From an uncultured Kiritimatiellota bacterium (GTDB taxonomy: Bacteria; Verrucomicrobiota; Kiritimatiellia; RFP12; UBA1067), in the NCBI GenBank assembly GCA_934635225.1, contig CAKTYZ010000030.1, positions 1 through 26,976 of the forward strand: a stretch of 26,976 bases of DNA. The letters are read 5' to 3'. Position numbers and translations under genes: made by a program. Positions within the stretch are counted from its first letter, which is position 1, and every line of letters starts with the position of its first letter. Shown here piece after piece: positions 16,201 to 24,813 of this stretch. The notes under the pieces are model-generated. The model ran no database searches. It was given only the letters and a program-made list of their open reading frames with translations, and was not told where the DNA came from.

Positions 16201-16658
16201 GCATGGAGCGGATGCCGCAGGTGGAGCTTCACGCACACCTTGCCCTCGCCCAACTGCCGCCGGAGCGTCCGCAAGGTCTGCTCGTCCGCCGCCGTCGGAA
16301 CGCCAAGCGTCAGCTGGCGGCGGAAGTCGTTCGCGACCTGCCGCCGCCATTTTCGGACACGTTCGGAATCGACGGGCGGACGGTCAAGCCCGTACATCTC
16401 GCGGATGATCTCCGTCGGCGGACGATGCATGCCGACAAGGAGCCGGCAGATGCGACGGACGGACGATTCGCCGCCCTTCCCGTCCATCTCGAAGACCTCA
16501 CCGCCAGGGAGGTCTTCCACATCCGCCGCGACCTTCTTCCAGCCGCGCAGGTTGAAGTAGCCCGTGCAGAAGTCAGCCCGCTCGACCCCGGCATTCGTCA
16601 GGATCGCGTGCAGCCCTTCCTCAAACTTCTCATCCGCATTGTCGAAAATCCGTGCCAT
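13296..16658 (-). CDS. PLD-nuclease/SNF2-type helicase fusion protein
   Basis: The 1120-aa protein has an N-terminal phospholipase-D-like nuclease domain: His152 and Lys154 in HAKLYLAY, then SIMGSSNLTLGG with Ser175/Asn176. An SF2 helicase of SNF2/RapA style follows: Walker A VGLGKT at 296-301, DESH at 365-368, TATPYN at 396-401, VFTQYSD at 731-737, ATDALSEGQNLQ at 793-804 and QRAGRVDRIGQ at 823-833. Such proteins translocate on duplex DNA and cut it through the PLD domain. I chose ATG 16658 (MARIFDNADEKFEEGL): AAGGAG stands 10 nt upstream, and the upstream extension looks non-coding. With the adjacent methyltransferase it forms a two-gene restriction-modification-like pair. Transcription probably starts near 17006, giving a leader of about 350 nt. 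Confidence 0.88.
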   Translation of the reverse strand: MARIFDNADEKFEEGLHAILTNAGVERADFCTGYFNLRGWKKVAADVEDLPGGEVFEMDGKGGESSVRRICRLLVGMHRPPTEIIREMYGLDRPPVDSERVRKWRRQVANDFRRQLTLGVPTAADEQTLRTLRRQLGEGKVCVKLHLRHPLHAKLYLAYRPTDTSNPVMSIMGSSNLTLGGLSRNGELDAEFGDYHDNQRYAAWFDERWNDRFSIDVTADLMAALDACWASENGPSPYEVYLKIMYHLSREARQGVSEYHLPAPFDTELFDFQKTAVKLAVRHLEKRGGAMIGDVVGLGKTITACAVAKFYEETLGASTLVICPPNLTEMWKEYARRYDLKMGVKSIAERFDPHRERYYRLVIVDESHNLRNGTGQRYAAIKDLLDYQDNKVLLLTATPYNKDFTDLANQLRLFVDADEDLGIRPERQIEAEGGEQAFAVKHSETPLSSIGAFEASVQTDDWRDLMKLYLVRRTRTFIRRNYAARDAESGRVYLEMHDGTRNYFPDRVPRTLVFKTAPGDMFERLYGDEVVEAMGGLALPRYGLQKYIDECACADATGAEKDVLKNLSRAGRRMMGFCRSGFYKRMDSSGLAFLMTLHRHAVRNAVYLYALKNGLDLPLGAGTEIGDCYEEEESSEPTPLAFSVDPKDYAEWGRATYAKIVEENPPGRKASVKWISPRFFRRSLAGALQKDNRIILGILAKCRVWNPAEDEKLNALANLVTHRHGNDKVLVFTQYSDTARYLAAQLAKRGVAHVDLVDGGTNDVMERVKRFSPVSNHVPLPIPPERQTRVLVATDALSEGQNLQDGHVVVNYDLPWAIIRLIQRAGRVDRIGQRAEKVYCYSFFPQEGIDKAINLRKKLNDRINANAETVGSDEVFFEGNIQNLKDIFNEKAGILDEADDGEVDLASQAYQVWEAATKGSPALRERIQGLADVVYATKPRGDEPQGVITYARTRNDSDVLTWLDVAGRVVSKSPTRIFKALACEAQTPRLPPLPNHHELVAQALRDLQNAPNAGMGVLGTHASTKYRIFAILSARLKENPMPLLEQNLKAAVDLVYAYPMKEAAKHELGRMLQKRVPAEDIIQTVLELQRNGDLCLVPEDDGESPASARIICSMGLSQEK

Positions 16659-17054
16659 CGCCCGCTCGCTCCTTGCCGCTCTGTTCGACAGACGAAGACG
16701 TGCGGCGGCAAAAACAGCGCGTGCCTCGTTCAAGATATCTCTACGAGAGGCACCGGAAAGAGCCCATTCAGGAAATACCAAAGAACGGGCACGCAGAGCG
16801 GGCATACTGAGAGAGGGCACAAGGCACCCCCTGTATGCAGGCCTGCGCAGCCACATTCTCTGCCTCCTGAATAGAAAATTTCCGGTTTTCCGTAGAAGCA
16901 AAAAATGCGCTTGCGCACATTTGATGATGGCGACAGACTCCGTGTAGGCGCATGCCGCCGATATCAAGGATCAATGTCAGACCGAACGACCCTCGCCCAG
17001 CCGACAGTCCATATTATAGCAAATCTCAGCCGCTTCAGCGCATGAAACGGGACG
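16659..17054. other. 396-bp intergenic region: long leader of the helicase operon
   Basis: No convincing gene on either strand. It holds a TGCTATAAT box on the minus strand (17021-17013), a small hairpin TGCGCTTGCGCA (16906-16917), and an inverted repeat with 7-bp arms GTGCCTC (16721-16727) and GAGGCAC (16747-16753) centred on GATATC. It is unusually long for a leader in this window. Confidence 0.6.
17013..17021 (-). promoter_or_regulatory. Extended -10 (TGCTATAAT) of the helicase/methyltransferase operon
   Basis: A TGC-TATAAT match on the minus strand, 34 bp past the stop of the GH20-fusion gene and about 355 bp before the helicase start. It shares the pattern of the other promoters in this window; no clear -35 box. 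Confidence 0.5.
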
Positions 17055-20000
17055 TTATTCGATTTGCGGAGATGCGGACGGGGCGGGCAGGGACGACGCA
17101 GGAGGCCAGTACAGCGCATCGCCGAACAACTCAAGGCGCTGGCGGATCTTGTAGTCGAGTTCCTCGCCCGAATCAATCTCCTCTGACCAGGCGCAGCATT
17201 CGCCGCCCAGAATCACGCCGTGAAGTTCGGGCGGAATCCCGTCGAGCGGCGAGAACCGGGCCACCCGCGCCGAGGGCAGCGTCAGCTTCAGCTTCGTCGG
17301 CCATTCGCGGTAGAGCCACGGATCGCAACCGATCTCGCCCGTCGGCTGGGTGAAGTAGGCCGTATTCAGTGGCGACATGACCACGCGGCAGCCCTTCTCC
17401 GCCGCCTTGCGCACGATATCCGCGCCGCTCACGCCGTTCGACGCCGAACGCCAGTTCTGCACGATGGTCCCCGTCGGCAGTTCGCCCGCCTCCAGAATCT
17501 CGTCCCAGCCGATCACCTTCTTGCCGCAGCGGGCCACCATCGCCGCGACCCGGCGAAGAAAATACGCCTGCAGCTCCGCCGACTGGACCATGTTCTCCCG
17601 CGCCATCAGGCTTCTGCACCTGTCACACGCCTCCCAGCGCGTCCGAGGGCACTCGTCGCCGCCGACATGGAAGTAGTCGCACGGAAAGAGCCGGGCGACC
17701 GCCGCGATCAAGCGCTCAAGATAGTCGTAGACAGCCTCGTTCCCCACGCACAGGACTTCGGGGGAGACGCCCCACCGGACAAGCGGCGTCCCCGGCTGCG
17801 CGTCCGGCGCACAGGCCAGCTCCGGATGCGAAGCCAGCAGCGCGCCGACATGCCCCGGCATGTCGATCTCGGGAATGACCTCGATGCCGCGCGCTTTCGC
17901 ATAGTCCACAATCTCCCGGATGTCCGCCTCCGAATAGAAGTACGGACCATACGGGCGACCGTCCGGCTTCGTGTCCTGCCCGCGCAACGGCGACGCGGGA
18001 CGCAGAGCCCCCTTGCGCACCAGTTCCGGGAAGCCCGGCACGTCAATCCGCCAGCCCTGGTCATCCGTCAGATGCCAGTGGAAGTAGTTGTAGCGGTGAC
18101 GCTGCATCAGGTCGAGGTACTGCTTCACCTTCTCTTTTCCGAAGAAGTGCCGCGCCTCGTCGAGCATGAATGCGCGGAAGCCGAAAGCCGGCAGACTCTC
18201 TGACTTCACGACCGACACCCGCTCGGACGTCTGGAGGACGACATCCTTCTCCAGCGACAGCGCCGCCCCGTTGACGCGATTGCCGAACAGTCGGACGTCC
18301 GTCGCGTTTTTCAGCGAGACGGGCGCGATGGCCAGTCTCTCGAAGACGTTGTCCTCGATGTCCACGCCGCGAACGGGCGCAACCGTGACATCCGACTTGG
18401 ACCCATCCTCCAGAGAGAACATCTCAATCCACGAGCCGATGCCCGTGCCTGACGCGACGAACCTGCAGTTGCGGATCCGCACCGCATACGGCGGAGGCCC
18501 CTCGCGCCAGTTTCCCAACGCCCCGAGGCGGACGCACTCGTTCCGGATTCCGGAATACGTGCAGTCCTCAATCAGCGACAGCGGCGACTGGATGACGCTG
18601 CCGGACCAGCGTCCATTCCGGAACGCACAGCCGCTGACCACGGTTCCGATGCCGAACTGGCGCGGCTCGTACTGGTAGGCATTCTGCGCAACGCCCGGCG
18701 GCAACGCCTTGCCAAAACGCGAGACGCGGCGCCAGCCGTTGGTGAGGAAGACCGCCGCGTCCGTCTGGACCAGCGCGGCGTTCGCCAGATACTGGCCCGT
18801 CTTCGGGTCCGCAAAGGCGACGAGCGCCCCGCCGCGATTGACGCCGTTGTCCAGATGCGCGGTTTCGTTCGGCGAATTCCCCGGAGCCGTCACCAACGCG
18901 CGGCTTCGCACATTGAGGCCATCATCGCACATCGCATCGAACGAACAGCGAGACACGAACGTGCCCGGATCGCAGAAGCAGCCGTCCGCATTGCTCGAAA
19001 GAGAGTGTCCGTCCAGCGGAAACAGTCGGCACCGGTCAAACGTGCTGCCGCGCGACCGCAGCGTGCAGAAGGCCGAACTGCGGCTCGTGCGCACCCAGAC
19101 GTCCTCCGCCGTGCAGAACGTGCAGAAGCGGAACGCGAAAGCCCCGTAGGCGTTGGTCCGATTCGGCAGCACGAGCGTTCCGCCGACGACGATGCCGTCC
19201 AAGTGGTTGCGCGCGGCCTTCCCGTCGAGAAACAGCCGCCACAAGCCGTCGCCGAGGTCCTTGTAGTTCTCGCCCATCCGCCAGCACAACAGCGCGGCGG
19301 TGCGGATGAGGTTGCCCGCCTTGTCGAACTCGACGCCAAAGCACTCAAGGCCAAACTGCTTCTCGAACCCGACCGGCCGCCACTTCGGGTCGTCCGGGCG
19401 CAAGGTGCCCGGTCTGAGGCGGATGTCACAGGCGAAGGTCTCGCGGTCGTACGCCAGCACTTCGCCTTCGAGGAACGGGATTTCCTCGGTCGCCAGCTCC
19501 AGCCCCTTCACCGTGCAGTTGACGCAGTTCACCAGAGCCAGCTGCTGCCCGCGGTACCCGGCCCGCAGACGCGTCTTCTCCGGCCCGTCGCCTTCGATAC
19601 GGCAGTTCTGAAGACCGTCGAACAGGCAATAGCCCGTCCGCACCCACGGATCTTCGTTGAACTCGCCGTCCGCCGTCGTGAACGGCCGCGCCATGCGCGT
19701 CGTCACGAGCCGATAGGTGCCGGCCGGGATGCGCAGGACCGTCGGTGTGCCTCCCAATTGCCCCAGTGCCGCGTTCGCGCGCGCGAAGGCCACCGAATCG
19801 TCCGCCTGGCCGTCGCCGACCGCACCGTAGTCACGGATGTTCAGCACAACGGGGCGGTTGGCCCCGGACGGCGCCGTCCGCCGAAAGCGCAGCTCGTCTT
19901 CCAGCAGCCAGTTGAACTCCTCGACGTCGGCCAGTGCCTGTTCGGCGAAGCCAAGCCCGTCGGCGTCGCCGCGCCGGAGGTTCGTCTCGGCGAACGTCTG

Positions 20001-20288
20001 CGCGCGGTCACGCATCTCTCGCCGCTTGCCGATGCGCACGGCGGCGACGTCCTCGCCCGCCGGTGCGCCGACCTCGCGCACGATTCGGTCGTCCAGCGCA
20101 CAGGAGCGGCTGCGACAGCGCATCGCCTCGACCGTCAGGTTCGTCGTCACCCATGCGCGCACGGCCGCAGGAAACGCCGCCTCGGCATAGGACGGCGTGA
20201 CCGGCTCGGCCGCATTCGCGAGAGCGCCGCCAAGAGCGCACGTCAGGGCGATTGGGAGTTTCAGCATCATGTCAGCACCTCGTCTCAT
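17055..20288 (-). CDS. Secreted beta-helix protein fused to a GH20 beta-N-acetylhexosaminidase
   Basis: About 1077 aa. A signal peptide (MRRGADMMLKLPIALTCALG, cleavage near ANA-AEP) precedes a short helical part. A right-handed parallel beta-helix of the pectate-lyase-3/GH110 style follows (about 145-690), opening with NIRDYGAVGDGQADD and containing FDAMCDDGLNVRS. The C-terminal part (about 703-1060) is a GH20 catalytic domain: FHWHLTDDQGWRIDVPGFPEL, EVIPEIDMPGHVGA, and HVGGDE with the catalytic Asp878-Glu879 pair. It should release N-acetylhexosamines from glycans; the helix may be a second enzyme (GH110-like galactosidase) or a binding module. ATG 20288 overlaps the GH127 stop (TGATG) behind GAGG; ATG 20270, also behind GAGG, is nearly as good. 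It ends the glycan operon. Confidence 0.85.
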   Translation of the reverse strand: MRRGADMMLKLPIALTCALGGALANAAEPVTPSYAEAAFPAAVRAWVTTNLTVEAMRCRSRSCALDDRIVREVGAPAGEDVAAVRIGKRREMRDRAQTFAETNLRRGDADGLGFAEQALADVEEFNWLLEDELRFRRTAPSGANRPVVLNIRDYGAVGDGQADDSVAFARANAALGQLGGTPTVLRIPAGTYRLVTTRMARPFTTADGEFNEDPWVRTGYCLFDGLQNCRIEGDGPEKTRLRAGYRGQQLALVNCVNCTVKGLELATEEIPFLEGEVLAYDRETFACDIRLRPGTLRPDDPKWRPVGFEKQFGLECFGVEFDKAGNLIRTAALLCWRMGENYKDLGDGLWRLFLDGKAARNHLDGIVVGGTLVLPNRTNAYGAFAFRFCTFCTAEDVWVRTSRSSAFCTLRSRGSTFDRCRLFPLDGHSLSSNADGCFCDPGTFVSRCSFDAMCDDGLNVRSRALVTAPGNSPNETAHLDNGVNRGGALVAFADPKTGQYLANAALVQTDAAVFLTNGWRRVSRFGKALPPGVAQNAYQYEPRQFGIGTVVSGCAFRNGRWSGSVIQSPLSLIEDCTYSGIRNECVRLGALGNWREGPPPYAVRIRNCRFVASGTGIGSWIEMFSLEDGSKSDVTVAPVRGVDIEDNVFERLAIAPVSLKNATDVRLFGNRVNGAALSLEKDVVLQTSERVSVVKSESLPAFGFRAFMLDEARHFFGKEKVKQYLDLMQRHRYNYFHWHLTDDQGWRIDVPGFPELVRKGALRPASPLRGQDTKPDGRPYGPYFYSEADIREIVDYAKARGIEVIPEIDMPGHVGALLASHPELACAPDAQPGTPLVRWGVSPEVLCVGNEAVYDYLERLIAAVARLFPCDYFHVGGDECPRTRWEACDRCRSLMARENMVQSAELQAYFLRRVAAMVARCGKKVIGWDEILEAGELPTGTIVQNWRSASNGVSGADIVRKAAEKGCRVVMSPLNTAYFTQPTGEIGCDPWLYREWPTKLKLTLPSARVARFSPLDGIPPELHGVILGGECCAWSEEIDSGEELDYKIRQRLELFGDALYWPPASSLPAPSASPQIE

Positions 20289-22195
20289 CAGAACCTCGTC
20301 GTGAAAATGTAGCCGCCGCGAAAGACGGGATCGTCGCTCGCCGATTCGTAGGCACACGCCTTCGTCCGCACGGTCGGTGCTCCTTCCTTGAACAGTTCAA
20401 CGGCAAACGGCGCATAGACGTCCGCAGCCCGGATCGGCGTCAGGCGAACGCCGTAGCCCTTGTTGTTGACCGTCTCCGAACGCCTCAGTTCCGCTTCGGA
20501 GACGCCCAGCCGAACCGACTTCGCCAAGACCAGCGGCCCGAAGCACACGGTTGCCGCCGGTTCGGTCGGAACGAGGCCACGCAGGTCGTCATCGACGTGG
20601 AAGATGTAGCGATCCTCGCCCCACGTGCGCGTCGCCAAGGCCCCGGCAGGCGTGTCGACGCTCGCGGCAAGCGACCGGTTGACGAGCCGCGCGTTCATGT
20701 CGAACGTCAGTTCGTAGACCGCAGACGTCCCCTCGTCCGTGCGGACGACGTCCAGCTTCGGGCACCAGCCGGGCTTGCGGAACGCGACCTCGGCCGGACC
20801 GTCCACATGAACCGTCACACGGCCCTGCGCCGGATAGTCCCCGCGAATGACGAACCGCGTCCCGTTGAGCGATACGGTCGCGTCCTGGTAGAGGTTCACG
20901 CGGTAGCGTCCCGAGGCCTCCTGCGTGACGACGACCGAGGCGATGTCCATGACCGTGCGCGGCGCATTGTCGAGACAGCAGTGGTGATAGGCATAGGCGC
21001 ACTGTCCGCCCCAGCCGTTGCGGTGACGGCCGGCGTCCCGGACGACGAGCGGCGCCCAGCTTCCGCTTCGGTAGATGCCGGCCAGAAACGCGTTGAAGTA
21101 GCTGAACTCGATGCTGTCCATGTACGTGTCGTCGCCCGTCTCCAGAAAGAGGTCGAGGTTGAGCCGAATCCAGTGGATCACGTCGCACAGCTCCGTCGAG
21201 GCGAACGGGAACGTCTCCGCCCCCAATAGACGGTCTGAAATGCCGAGGCCGCCGATCGAATTCACTTCGTGCCGCGCGAGGTTGTCGCGCACGGCCCGTG
21301 CCGTCTCCAGCGACCGGCGAGAGCCCGTGACCCGCGCGTGCTCAATCAGCCCGTCGACGCAGCTGAGCATCTCGTAGGTCTTGGCCCACATCTCCGGCTG
21401 CGGATACCAGGCGTACAGCGGACGCCCAGACGACACGTTCCGGAAGAAATTCGGCGCCCGCCCGTCCGCGCGGTCCCAGTCCGCCACGATCTCGTTCGCA
21501 AACGCGAGGAAAAGCGGCTCCCGCGTCTCCTCGTAAAGAAGCAGCATCGGCTTCAGGACGCTCATCGTCGGCATGCCGTACAGCCCCGGATGCCCCGTGT
21601 CGGCAAGGGAAATGCCCGCGCGGCGCACCAGCCCGATGAAGTGCCGCGCCTGTGCGACGGCCGCATCCAGCAGGGGCCTGTCCCCCGTCGCCTTGTAGGC
21701 CGCCAGCAGACCCCAGATCGCGTACTTGCGGTTCCAGAGGTTCCAGTTCGTGCAGTTGTTCGCGTGCGCCTTCATCTGGGCGGCGCTAACCGTGCAATTG
21801 GTCGCGACCGCATAGCTGCCGATGTAGCCGTCGGCATCCGCCGTCGCCATCAGGCGATGCCCCTCGACCACAAGCGCGGCCTTCAACTTCGGATCGTCCA
21901 GATACTCGGCGACGCGCGCAGCGGACAGCATCGTCTTTCCCCAGAACTCGCCACGCCACATGCCGTCCCATGGACGCTGGTCGTCGTCGCGCACGACAAA
22001 GGCGCGCAACGCCTCGTCGAAGATGGTCTGCCGCATGAAGTCGTCCGTCACGCGCCGCGCCAGCAGACGGTCCGTCTTCGCCGCCAGCGGGCCTTCGAGG
22101 CGCACGTCCTTCAGCGCAGGCGTCTTCATCGTGCCTGCGGCAAAGGCGGCAGACGCACAGACGCTCGTCAAAAGCAGGATTCCAAAGACTCTCAT
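20288..22195 (-). CDS. GH127-family beta-L-arabinofuranosidase-like glycoside hydrolase
   Basis: The 635-aa exported protein has the signal peptide MRVFGILLLTSVCASAAFA. The (alpha/alpha)6-barrel carries WRGEFWGKTMLSA early and the GH127 zinc-site pattern: Glu335-x-Cys337 (STELCDVIHW) and the vicinal Cys406-Cys407 (YHHCCLDNAPR). In characterised GH127 enzymes these bind zinc and include the nucleophilic cysteine, so it should be active on L-arabinofuranosides or a similar sugar. Two beta-sandwich-like parts complete the C-terminus. ATG 22195 follows AGGA by 6 nt, whereas ATG 22201 is too close to that site. It is translationally coupled to the GH20-fusion gene through TGATG. Confidence 0.87.
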   Translation of the reverse strand: MRVFGILLLTSVCASAAFAAGTMKTPALKDVRLEGPLAAKTDRLLARRVTDDFMRQTIFDEALRAFVVRDDDQRPWDGMWRGEFWGKTMLSAARVAEYLDDPKLKAALVVEGHRLMATADADGYIGSYAVATNCTVSAAQMKAHANNCTNWNLWNRKYAIWGLLAAYKATGDRPLLDAAVAQARHFIGLVRRAGISLADTGHPGLYGMPTMSVLKPMLLLYEETREPLFLAFANEIVADWDRADGRAPNFFRNVSSGRPLYAWYPQPEMWAKTYEMLSCVDGLIEHARVTGSRRSLETARAVRDNLARHEVNSIGGLGISDRLLGAETFPFASTELCDVIHWIRLNLDLFLETGDDTYMDSIEFSYFNAFLAGIYRSGSWAPLVVRDAGRHRNGWGGQCAYAYHHCCLDNAPRTVMDIASVVVTQEASGRYRVNLYQDATVSLNGTRFVIRGDYPAQGRVTVHVDGPAEVAFRKPGWCPKLDVVRTDEGTSAVYELTFDMNARLVNRSLAASVDTPAGALATRTWGEDRYIFHVDDDLRGLVPTEPAATVCFGPLVLAKSVRLGVSEAELRRSETVNNKGYGVRLTPIRAADVYAPFAVELFKEGAPTVRTKACAYESASDDPVFRGGYIFTTRF

Positions 22196-22222
22196 TTCCA
22201 TTCCTTCTCGCATTCTGATCGC

Positions 22223-22299
22223 ACACTTAGGTGTCCCGCCTTCAGACACCTAAGTGTCGCACCCCTGGGCACTTAGATGTCGGGGTCTCGGACACCCCG
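22223..22299. promoter_or_regulatory. Intergenic inverted repeats between the F5/8C and GH127 genes
   Basis: A perfect 13-bp inverted repeat, ACACTTAGGTGTC at 22223-22235 with its complement at 22245-22257 (9-base loop). A third related site, CACTTAGATGTC, stands at 22270-22281, followed by a 6-bp hairpin (22281-22286 with 22294-22299). Each site is itself nearly symmetric (GACAC-TTAG-GTGTC), which suits a dimeric regulator. The region could also fold in RNA as an attenuator or processing stem. No T-run follows, so it is not a classic terminator. Confidence 0.55.
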
Positions 22300-22307
22300 T
22301 CTCTTCC

Positions 22308-24614
22308 CTATCGGATCGTCAACAGGAAGGGGATTTGGGCATACAAGCCGTCTTCCCGCGCCTTCGCCCGGACAAGGCGCACGTTCTTCAAAGACGGCGC
22401 GACGTCCCAAGAAGCCAGTTTCACGCCGCCCGCCGCCTGCGCGCCATCGACGGCAAAGGCCATCTTCCCGTTTCGGATCTCCGCCAGCGCGAGGCTCAGC
22501 AGACCGCCGTCCACGAGATCGACGGTCAGCAGATGTCCGCCCAGGTCGAGGACGCCGGCGCCCGCCGCGCCGCCCAGCGTCAGCGGCCCGCGAACGGACA
22601 GGGACGAGTCCGCCGTCAGCGCAATCGACTCGAACGTCTCGGTCGGCGCGGACTCGGACAGCATCGAGCAGGCCAGCGTGCCGCCGTCCAGGCGGACGGG
22701 ATAGCTTTTCCAGCCGCCGAACGCATCGATGTCGAAGACGCCCGGCGCGGCAACCGCCACCGTGCAGAAGCCCGGACGTCCCAGGACGGCCTCGTCGCCG
22801 GACAGTCCCGCCCGCAAGGTTCCTTCCGCGACACGGACGTCTCCCATGAACCGCTGCTGCGGCATGGCGGCGACAAAGGCTCCGGCGCCTTCCTTGACGA
22901 AGTCCAGCGCGCCGCTCAACGCAACACTTCGGTTGGTCTGCGTCACGCCCGAGTCGACGTTGACGTGCAGCTGACCGCGCGCCGTGCCGAATTCAAGCTG
23001 GTAGAGTTCCAAGACGCCCTCCCCATTGGACGCCGTGACAGCGAGCCGATAGTGTCTGTATTTCCGCTCGTTGGCGAAGGCATAGGAACGCGCCGCGCCT
23101 TTTGTCCAGCCTGTGACGTCGGCTCGGCGATCCAGCGTTTTCCAGTTGCCGTCTGGGTCGTCCGTCCCCTCGAACGTCCACGCCTTCGGCGCACGATGCT
23201 CATAGATCCCATTGAAGTGAATCGTGTAGCCATTGACCACCTTCGATTCGCCAAAATCATAGGCGAACCAAGTCGGAAACTTGTTCGCGCAGATGCGATG
23301 AGACGTCTGGTCATAGAAAAACTGGTTGTCGAACAGCGTTGCCGCCGTTCCGGCATACAAGTCCGAGGCGCTCGCGCACGTGGCGTCTTCCGCAGTCAGG
23401 TCCGTCACCGGGAATCCGTCGGCGGGGGACGAAGTAATCAGGGCGCCGGAGAAATATTCGATCTGATACAGTTCCATGAAGTCCCCCCAGACAGGTGCCG
23501 TCACTTCAAGCCTGTAATAGCGAAAGGGTCTCGGATCCGCACAGTCAAACGTACGAACATCTGGAAAAGACCAATTTCCTTCAGCCGTATGCGCGTCCAC
23601 AACTGTCCATGTTTCCTTGTCGGCCGAACCCGCCAGCGTCCATGTTCCCGGCGCACGGTCCGCATTGCCCGACAGGCTACCGTAATGCAGACGATACCGA
23701 TTCACGCACACGGGCGCACCGAAATCATAGGTCACTTCAAAGGGCGCATTGTTGGTGACATAAAGCGCGGCGCGATGATCCGAACGGTGCTCGAACACAT
23801 TGTCGAACAGGACGTCCGCGTTTCCGCTGAAGAAAGTCGAGGCCGAAGTCACGCGACTTGCATCCGCCTCCGTCCTGTCAATCAAGGCCGATGGCGTCTT
23901 GAAGCACTCGACCTGATAAAGTTCCAAAGCCCCGTCGTCCGTAGGCTGTACGTTCAGCCGATAATGCCGATAGGCCGTGGCGTTGGCGAACGTGAAGAGC
24001 CGCACGCAGGGGTTGACCCAATTGCGGTCGTTCTGGCGTGCGTCGACAACCGTCCATGTCTCGTCATCGTTCGAGCCTTCAAACGTCCACGTATGCGGGA
24101 AGCGGTCTTTGCCCGCGACCGCCGCGTAATGCAGCTTGTAGGCGTTCAGGCAGACAGGCTCGCCAAAGTCGTAGGCAATCGTGCACGGATAGGTGTTGGC
24201 CCCAAAACGATGATCCGTCGCATAGCGGATGTCGTTGTCAAAGAGGACGGATGCCGGTCCGGCAAAAAATGCGCTCGAAGACGCCTTCGACGCATCGTCC
24301 GTCGTCACGTCTTCCCACGAATCGTCTCCGCCCGTGATGCCGTCTGTCCAAAGACTGAAGCCCCTCAGGTCGATCGAGCCGGACTCCGTCAGCAAAACGG
24401 CACCCTCTCCGCGCCAATCCGTATCCTGCGTGAGCATGACGGGCTTCGAGACCGTCTTCGCAGAAGCGAGCCCCGCCGCCGCGCACACGACCGCCAGGCT
24501 CGCGACCTTCAGCGTCCGCCCGAGACGACCAAGGAGCGCCCTTTCTCCCTGAAAGGTGGTGATTCGAGATTGCAGGCCTTGATTTGCCTTGTCGTTTTGT
24601 CTCTGTCTTGTCAT
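22308..24614 (-). CDS. Exported protein with three F5/8-type C (discoidin) domains and an autotransporter-like beta-strand repeat
   Basis: The 768-aa protein begins with a long basic N-region, then a hydrophobic signal core (LKVASLAVVCAAAGLASA, about 35-52). Three related discoidin-like carbohydrate-binding domains lie at about 100-238, 248-388 and 405-543. Each repeats the order: LFDN, then YDFGEP or similar, then WTFEGS, then YRHYRL, then LELYQ(V/I/L)E. The C-terminal 220 residues (SGALDFVKEGAGAFVAAMPQ, then GDVRVAEGTLRAGL) resemble the autotransporter-associated beta-strand repeat. No catalytic site or anchor motif is visible. It probably holds glycan at the surface for the two hydrolases encoded downstream. 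The start follows AGGA by 8 nt. Confidence 0.82.
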   Translation of the reverse strand: MTRQRQNDKANQGLQSRITTFQGERALLGRLGRTLKVASLAVVCAAAGLASAKTVSKPVMLTQDTDWRGEGAVLLTESGSIDLRGFSLWTDGITGGDDSWEDVTTDDASKASSSAFFAGPASVLFDNDIRYATDHRFGANTYPCTIAYDFGEPVCLNAYKLHYAAVAGKDRFPHTWTFEGSNDDETWTVVDARQNDRNWVNPCVRLFTFANATAYRHYRLNVQPTDDGALELYQVECFKTPSALIDRTEADASRVTSASTFFSGNADVLFDNVFEHRSDHRAALYVTNNAPFEVTYDFGAPVCVNRYRLHYGSLSGNADRAPGTWTLAGSADKETWTVVDAHTAEGNWSFPDVRTFDCADPRPFRYYRLEVTAPVWGDFMELYQIEYFSGALITSSPADGFPVTDLTAEDATCASASDLYAGTAATLFDNQFFYDQTSHRICANKFPTWFAYDFGESKVVNGYTIHFNGIYEHRAPKAWTFEGTDDPDGNWKTLDRRADVTGWTKGAARSYAFANERKYRHYRLAVTASNGEGVLELYQLEFGTARGQLHVNVDSGVTQTNRSVALSGALDFVKEGAGAFVAAMPQQRFMGDVRVAEGTLRAGLSGDEAVLGRPGFCTVAVAAPGVFDIDAFGGWKSYPVRLDGGTLACSMLSESAPTETFESIALTADSSLSVRGPLTLGGAAGAGVLDLGGHLLTVDLVDGGLLSLALAEIRNGKMAFAVDGAQAAGGVKLASWDVAPSLKNVRLVRAKAREDGLYAQIPFLLTIR

Positions 24615-24685
24615 GACTTTAATCCTTTCGCCGAAGTCGTTGAGTGCGCGGCCATTGTGCGCAGCTCCCGATTCGTTCGCGTGTA

Positions 24686-24694
24686 ATTATAGCA
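24686..24694 (-). promoter_or_regulatory. Extended -10 (TGCTATAAT) of the glycan operon
   Basis: A TGC-TATAAT match on the minus strand 71 bases before the F5/8C start codon, leaving a leader of about 65 nt that contains AAAGGA near the gene. No good -35 at standard spacing. Confidence 0.5.
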
Positions 24695-24813
24695 AAACAG
24701 AAGCAACTTGTTCGCCAACACTTTTCCGACTTTTTGACTACACAAGCCGACGGCTTCGCGACCATTCACGCGAGTCCGCGCCGCCGGAACGGGCTTCTTC
24801 ACCCAACGATCCG

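Noticed and set aside
13296..16658. Assignment of the helicase/methyltransferase pair to DISARM
   Set aside because: No DrmA, DrmB or DrmC-like gene is in the window, and the PLD domain is fused to the helicase rather than separate.
16733..16967. Helicase gene starting at TTG 16967
   Set aside because: The extra 103 codons resemble no domain and have no ribosome site, while ATG 16658 has AAGGAG and begins the conserved region.
22254..24686. 810-codon plus-strand open frame opposite the F5/8C gene
   Set aside because: Arg-rich, motif-free translation produced by GC-biased third positions of the real minus-strand gene.
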